In this document: positions 59,041-64,000 of the stretch, in pieces
Layout: every line of letters begins with the position of its first letter
Position numbering within the stretch: the stretch's first letter is position 1
Assembly: GCF_901000735.1 (NCBI RefSeq)
Contig: NC_081543.1
Span: 26,865,515 to 26,929,514, forward strand
DNA from: Corylus avellana
Lineage: Eukaryota; Streptophyta; Magnoliopsida; Fagales; Betulaceae
Direction: 5' to 3'
DNA: 64,000 nucleotides
Notes under the pieces: generated by a model
Database searches by the model: none
What the model was told of the DNA's origin: nothing
Seen by the model: only the letters and a program-made list of their open reading frames with translations
Translations under genes and position numbers: made by a program

Positions 59041-60742
59041 ACAAAGAATTAGATTTTACCTAAAGAAAAAAAAAAAAAAAAAAACAAGAATTTGATTTAA
59101 AAGCATGCAATACATCATTCTCTCAATCATTTCATTTTGTAAATTTAATGGATTCACCATTAGACTTGTGAATACATGTGAGTCCCACACAAATTCAATG
59201 GAGATGGTTAAAACCTATAAACTCAAGAAAAATGTTATACAGACTTGTTGACACATGTTAGCATATCATTGAAGGGTATTCATTTTTTTTTTCTTTTTTT
59301 AAATTACGCAGTCCAAATCACATACTGACATGTGTTAACAAGTTGTAAAAGAGTTTTAAGTATAACATTACTTTAAACTCAATGGTTTCTAGTAAATAGA
59401 AATATTTAAATAATGACAAGAGAACAATTATAGGCAAGTCTTATTGGGTAGAAGGATGAGTAATATTACTCTTCACACAATTTTATCACATTTATTTAGT
59501 TGATGTGACGTGTTTTAAGTGGCTTACATGTTAGTTACTTGAAACAAAAGAACAAAAAGAAAACCAATTAAAATGTCATATTAGCGGAGCACATTGCCAT
59601 GACTTCGCGCTAGCAAAATTCGAGCAAACCATACAACTTTGATTCAGTTCGAGCTGATTTTGAGTCCTTCATCCTATCTTTCTATTTGTCATTCTTCAAA
59701 TGGTCATGTAAATAGCATAAGCATCGTCTCTGGGGCGGAACTAGAATTTCACATTTCGATGGGCCAAACTAAATATAAAGTAGTAAATAAAAAAATCATT
59801 ATTCATTTAATAAATAAAATCATTTTAGAACAATCAACAATATGTACATCTTTAAATCGTTCCTCGTCAGTGGTTTTTTTTTTGTTGTGGTTATTTTTTG
59901 GGTGTGTTGCAACAGTTTTCTCAACTTTACAAACCACCTCTTTTAGTGGCTAGGTTTCTTAGTTGTCTCAAGAAGCGATGGACTTGGATCCTTTGAAATG
60001 GAGAGGAACAAATTAGTTTTTTTTAGGAGGCAATTTTGTCATTTATGATTTCCTGTTTTTCATTTGAAAAAAAATTTCCTCTTAAAACAACTAAATGGAT
60101 CCCCTCAATTTCAAAATAGAGAGGATCCTTCTCCAGAAGCAATACGACCGCGTCATTTATTTGATACATTTCCTTTTATTTTCTGTTTACCTTTTCTTAT
60201 GAGAACATTTTGAGACTTATTGTTAGGTTATCCCGCCGTTGATGTTTTTTTCCCTTTCCTGCTTTCCCATATTTACTTAGAATTATTTTATTTTTTATTT
60301 GTTTTTGGGAAAAAGCGTATAAAGTTCATTAATTGGTAATAAACATCCAATTGGACGATGTTGTTTGGACGTTGGTGGATTATTTGCTGGCAGCCTCCAC
60401 ATGGCAAGAACTATTAACTGACACGTGGAGGTCGGTCGTTTAGTTTCCCCATCGTTGCATGTCAATTTCCAAATTAGGCTTTGCTACTTGTCATACTTTT
60501 TGATGCTTGGAAGTTGCAAGTTGCAAGGCGGCCTCTCAAACTCAACTCCTAGCTTCCTTGCACGTCATCTCTTCCCAAAGTGAAGTTCTGCCTTGGACGT
60601 CAAAACATCCCCTTAAACATCATCATTAGGTTGAAGGAAGCTTCTCATATTTCTTATAGCACGTGATGCTAATCACATATTTTAAGTGAAAATGTTACTT
60701 TAATAAATTGAATTAAAAAATCATTTCTATCGTTGAACTTAG
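59041..60742. other. Intergenic with two small inverted-repeat elements
   Basis: AATGTTATACAGACTTGTTG (59231) pairs with CAACAAGTTGTAAAAG-type sequence and GTATAACATT near 59334-59371. Around 59975-60135 GGATCCTTTGAAATGGAGAG pairs with CAAAATAGAGAGGATCC-like sequence. A GGCGGAACTAGAATTTC segment near 59734 resembles a retrotransposon-derived motif also found in the 580-bp array. No gene. Confidence 0.5.
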
Positions 60743-61070
60743 AGGTAACAGTTCATGTTCATGTGTTGAATTTTAGTCGTGTGTCAAGACATATGTATAA
60801 CTATATGAATCAACCATAACTTGACATGATCAACTTAATTAAATGTGTTAGACCTATCACCTGCAACTCGTTGATTTCGTGTTGGGTGTCAAAAATTATC
60901 AACATTGGTGTAATGTGTTGGGTTCGGGTTATGTTAAGACATGTGTATAAGATTATGTAGATAAACACTAATCTGACCAATTTAATTAAATGGATCTAGT
61001 GCCTCAATTCTGATCTTCTTATTGGGTTCAGGTTGAAATTCTCGAGTCATGTCAATAATTGTCCGCCTAA
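60743..61070 (+). repeat. Dispersed two-subunit repeat, copy 4
   Basis: More diverged copy with TATGTATAACTATATGAATCA and TGTATAAGATTATGTAGATAA cores. Confidence 0.65.
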
Positions 61071-61136
61071 ATTTTCTTTTAGACTGGGTTGGAGGAAACT
61101 TCTCAAAGACATTTGATTAAACTGACATATGTCCTT

Positions 61137-61849
61137 CCTTGTCCCTCTCTCTCTTCCACCCTTTGGTAACAGTGCTCGATGTCTTTTCCGTACTCTTTTT
61201 TGGTCTCCATTTTTGTAGTTTCGTTTTAGATCTAGATCTAGTTCTTCATTCTCAGATCTACTTGTCTTGGTCAGCTTCTCCGCTTTCCATCGCTTCTACG
61301 CCAATCAACCAATGGAGTCTCGCTTGCCAAAGCGTGTTTCTCATGTGCTGACGTGTGAATCTCACATGCCAAGTCGTGGCTTCCCGAGGATGTTTACGAT
61401 GCTGTGTTCCTCCGCTGTTGCTTATGGTGGGGCTTTTGTTGTTTTTAGTTTTGATTTTATTTTTGTTCCTTTTGTCCAAGCCTTTGGGTCGAGGACATGA
61501 GCTGTTTCCTGACCTTTGGGCTGAGGAGGAGTATCTCGGTGTGAGAAATTATCTCTCATGGCCGAAAAATACGTTTTGAGATTATGAGCTACCTATGTCT
61601 TAGATCTAGTTTGCTCGGAGCAGATTTGTTTCATAACTGAAGTTGCATATGGGTTAACGAAAGCTGATGTCATATATAGTATTTAATTGTAAGAATCTTA
61701 ATTGTATTTATGACTTTGTAATTTCATAACATTTGGTTATGTTTTATCAAAGTTTTATGCTCTGTGATATAAGAGTTGTTATATATGCTCATGATCTTTT
61801 ATCAATGAAATTTGAATGATTTCCGCTCAAAAAAAAAAAAAAAAAAAAT
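61137..61849 (+). mobile_element. Retroposed sequence with poly(A) and target duplication
   Basis: Ends in an A-run at 61830-61848 and is flanked by TGACATATGTCCTT (61123-61136) and TGATATATGTCCTT (61850-61863), a 14-bp duplication with one mismatch. An AATGAAATTT-type signal precedes the A-run. The body has short open frames in two phases and no domain I recognise. It is either a 5'-truncated LINE or a processed copy of an RNA. Confidence 0.75.
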
Positions 61850-61863
61850 TGATATATGTCCTT

Positions 61864-63374
61864 ATAACATATAATTCTTACATAAATTTTTAAGTTTCAC
61901 TTGTAAATACACATAAGAATTACATATGTTAAGAATATATGTCAGTTTAATAGAAATTAAAATAAAAAAAAAATTCAGTTGCCTATTTAATAGAAAAGCT
62001 GAATAAAAAAGACAAAAAGGTCGTTCAACCATAATAAGTTGGAGAAAAAGAGAGAGTAGGGCATGCTTGTGCACCAAAAGAAACATTCACCACATGGGCA
62101 GTGAATCACAGAATAAAAGCCAAAAGTAACATAGCGAAATCCAATATATTGTGGAACTAAAAGCTGGCTAGGGCTCCTGTAGAGAGGTTCATGCTCTTTT
62201 GGTGCCTTTTTTGCTTTAGTTACCGTTTTTTGTGACACATTTTTTTTTTTTTTAACTTTGTCCAAGATATAGAAGACCTGGTCTTTTTTAGGCCAATTTT
62301 CTATTTTTTTGGTTATATTTTTTACATTACATTTTCAATTTGAGACTGTTGAGAAATTCACCTCGTTTTCGGCTTTCTGATTCCTTGTACCCCATTCTCC
62401 AATTTGCTTAGAAAAAAGGTTGGTAGTGAGGTTTGATGTTGAAAGCAACATAACCATTTTGGGAACATGAGGGAAGGCAATAGGAATAGTTTAAAGGCAA
62501 TGTAGAGAGGTGAAGGCAGTGAACAAGCACCCCCACCAGCACCACTCATGGGCGCTAGGTTTAGTGGGTTTTGCACCATTTTTGGATTGATACCAATGGT
62601 TCCTCTCATATTCAACTCAATACATAATCTAGAAAACCCACCAATGACGTGAAGGCATATAGTGCCACCAATTATCACTTTTTTTATACAACGCCACGTT
62701 GGTCGATGATCATATACAAGGTATATATTCAATACTTTTTCAATAACTTTATGAAAATGAATAAATTTATATTTTAGTGTTGAGATGTAAGTGTTATAGA
62801 CTCATAGATTGCTACATCAGCTTGTAAACATGAGAAGTGACATAGGAACCATCATGTAAGTTTGTAAGGGACTTATAATAAAAGTTGTAATATTTCTAAC
62901 AACACTATGTTTTAGTTGGAAGAAATTTTCTCTTAATTGGGTTAGGAGTCCTTTATTCCGGTCTATAAAACTGTAATGTGTGTCTCCTGAGCATGTGAAA
63001 AGTATATATTTTTTGAATAATTATATTAAAAGAATTTATAAACTGGGTGGGAAAAAATTTTCCCAACTCAGTAAAGCAAAGTGAATAGTGCAATGGATGA
63101 TAATGATGTGAACTGTCCGTTTTAACGTTTATGTGGTTGTGATTTGGTCTTGATTGAGTGGAGAAACACGAATTGGCAGCATACCTACCTTGGTTAGTCA
63201 ATGAATATGGTTCTAACGCAAGTCATAACAAAATTGGAAAGTACTTTTCCATAAAAGTCATTTTCACACACCCAAATTACTATTATACAATTGAATATGC
63301 AAGATTAATGCCTTTTGTTTACCAAATCACAAAATAAAGACCAACCCATTTCTAGAATTGACTATCATAAGAAC
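61864..63374. other. Intergenic, no gene supported
   Basis: A 124-residue minus frame (62358-62732) has no recognisable motif, lacks splice or codon support and overlaps AT-rich DNA. I leave it as non-coding. Confidence 0.45.
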
Positions 63375-64000
63375 TAAGAACCTTTGGATTGCTTGATCCT
63401 TCGTTGGATTTCATTTTCCAACTCTTCCATTCCCCCAACTTCTTCTACTTCCTGCAAAAGCATTCATGCAAGATATTTGATGACAGAAACACAAAAAGAA
63501 ATTAATCAAATTCATTAGAATTTAGAAAGTGAGCTTACCTTTGGGCCCAAGAACAACCCATATGGCACCCCATCAAATCTATCAGAGTGATGAAGCTATT
63601 TTTTCAAAAAAAGAAAAAAAAAAAGTTAATTAAACAACAATTTTTCAATGAGTCATATCCTTCTCTTTTAACTCACTAATTTTGTTTGGTATTTAACGTA
63701 AGCCAAACAGAAACTAAGAAGAAAAGCAATGATGATGAAAAGATGAATATGATTACTTGGTGAGCTGCAGCAACTCTTCGTAAATAAGGAACATTTGCGA
63801 TGGGCCCTACTGGAAATCGACGGTGGACAAGTCCATCATGCACAAACATGTAGGCCATCCCAAACACTGTGATCCCTAGACCCTGTTTTTAACATGAAAT
63901 TAATTTAAAAATACAAAAAAAAAAAATGATAATTTAACACAAATAAAAAAACATGTCAAGTACATTAACTTTTCGTAATTAATAAGGAAAAGTAGTAAGG
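63375..64000 (-). CDS. BCH: Beta-carotene 3-hydroxylase (non-heme di-iron type), C-terminal three exons, partial
   Basis: Hydroxylates the beta-rings of carotenoids in plastids (beta-carotene to zeaxanthin). Visible exons on the minus strand: 63882-63757, 63595-63539 and 63452-63375, all GT-AG and phase 0. They encode GLGITVFGMAYMFVHDGLVH, RRFPVGPIANVPYLRRVAAA, then HQLHHSDRFDGVPYGLFLGP and an acidic tail (EVEEVGG) ending in QRRIKQSKGS. The HDGLVH and HxxHH histidines are iron ligands typical of this family. The transit peptide, first membrane segments and remaining histidine motifs lie beyond the right edge. Confidence 0.95.

Noticed and set aside
62358..62732. 124-residue minus-strand frame
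   Set aside because: No recognisable motif or splice context; length is possible by chance in a region this long.

Overview
The window is nuclear DNA from a dicot-type flowering plant. The genes are split by GT-AG introns, the intergenic DNA is AT-rich, and it is full of plant repeats: MITEs, Mutator-like foldbacks, LINE tails and a Ty1/copia element. The protein families present are plant ones: a large PLS-class PPR, a DUF604 glycosyltransferase and a plastid carotenoid hydroxylase. The repeat spectrum suggests a woody eudicot, but I cannot fix a species from sequence alone. Five runs of N show this is a draft scaffold.

Layout. 735-7452 (+): a 14-exon TIM44 gene for mitochondrial protein import, with site II promoter boxes upstream. 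7453-13731: a gene-poor spacer with decayed repeats, including an antisense LINE RNase H relic. 13732-16535 (-): a 3-exon DUF604/GT31 Golgi-type glycosyltransferase. 16279-25196: a block present twice around two N gaps. It includes the start of the glycosyltransferase and a 990-bp Mutator-like foldback, and is most simply two haplotypes of one locus placed in series. 26098-27191 reappears inverted at 35109-36202 inside an N-bounded contig, again most simply a misplaced allele. 29518-29856: a perfect 113-bp triplication. 30545-31459: a LINE 3' end with a broken RNase H region.

33.0-47.1 kb: a tandem array with a unit of about 580 bp, roughly a dozen copies. It is interrupted by the misplaced contig and by a young Ty1/copia retrotransposon (36589-42064) with 218-bp LTRs, a 5-bp target duplication and a polyprotein broken by one frameshift. 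47.1-48.8 kb: a gypsy-like LTR remnant and a 416-bp MITE with a 9-bp target duplication. 48788-51217 (+): an intronless 809-residue PPR gene whose start is preceded by two AUGs in the other two frames. 51.2-56.2 kb: spacer with small foldbacks and tandem duplications. 56251-57598 (+): a 6-exon plastid NTF2-like gene. 57669-57967 (-): a convergent gene for a 68-residue protein, with a 5' UTR exon near 58.75 kb. 58.9-63.4 kb: spacer with a retroposed sequence carrying target duplications. 63375-64000 (-): the last three exons of a beta-carotene hydroxylase, which continues beyond the window.

The genes are unrelated housekeeping and organelle loci that do not form a pathway, although most encode organelle or Golgi proteins. 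I found no convincing new biological system. The most informative signals are the 580-bp array and its nested copia insertion, the two likely assembly duplications, the unannotated-looking 68-residue gene, and the three-frame AUG cluster at the PPR start.
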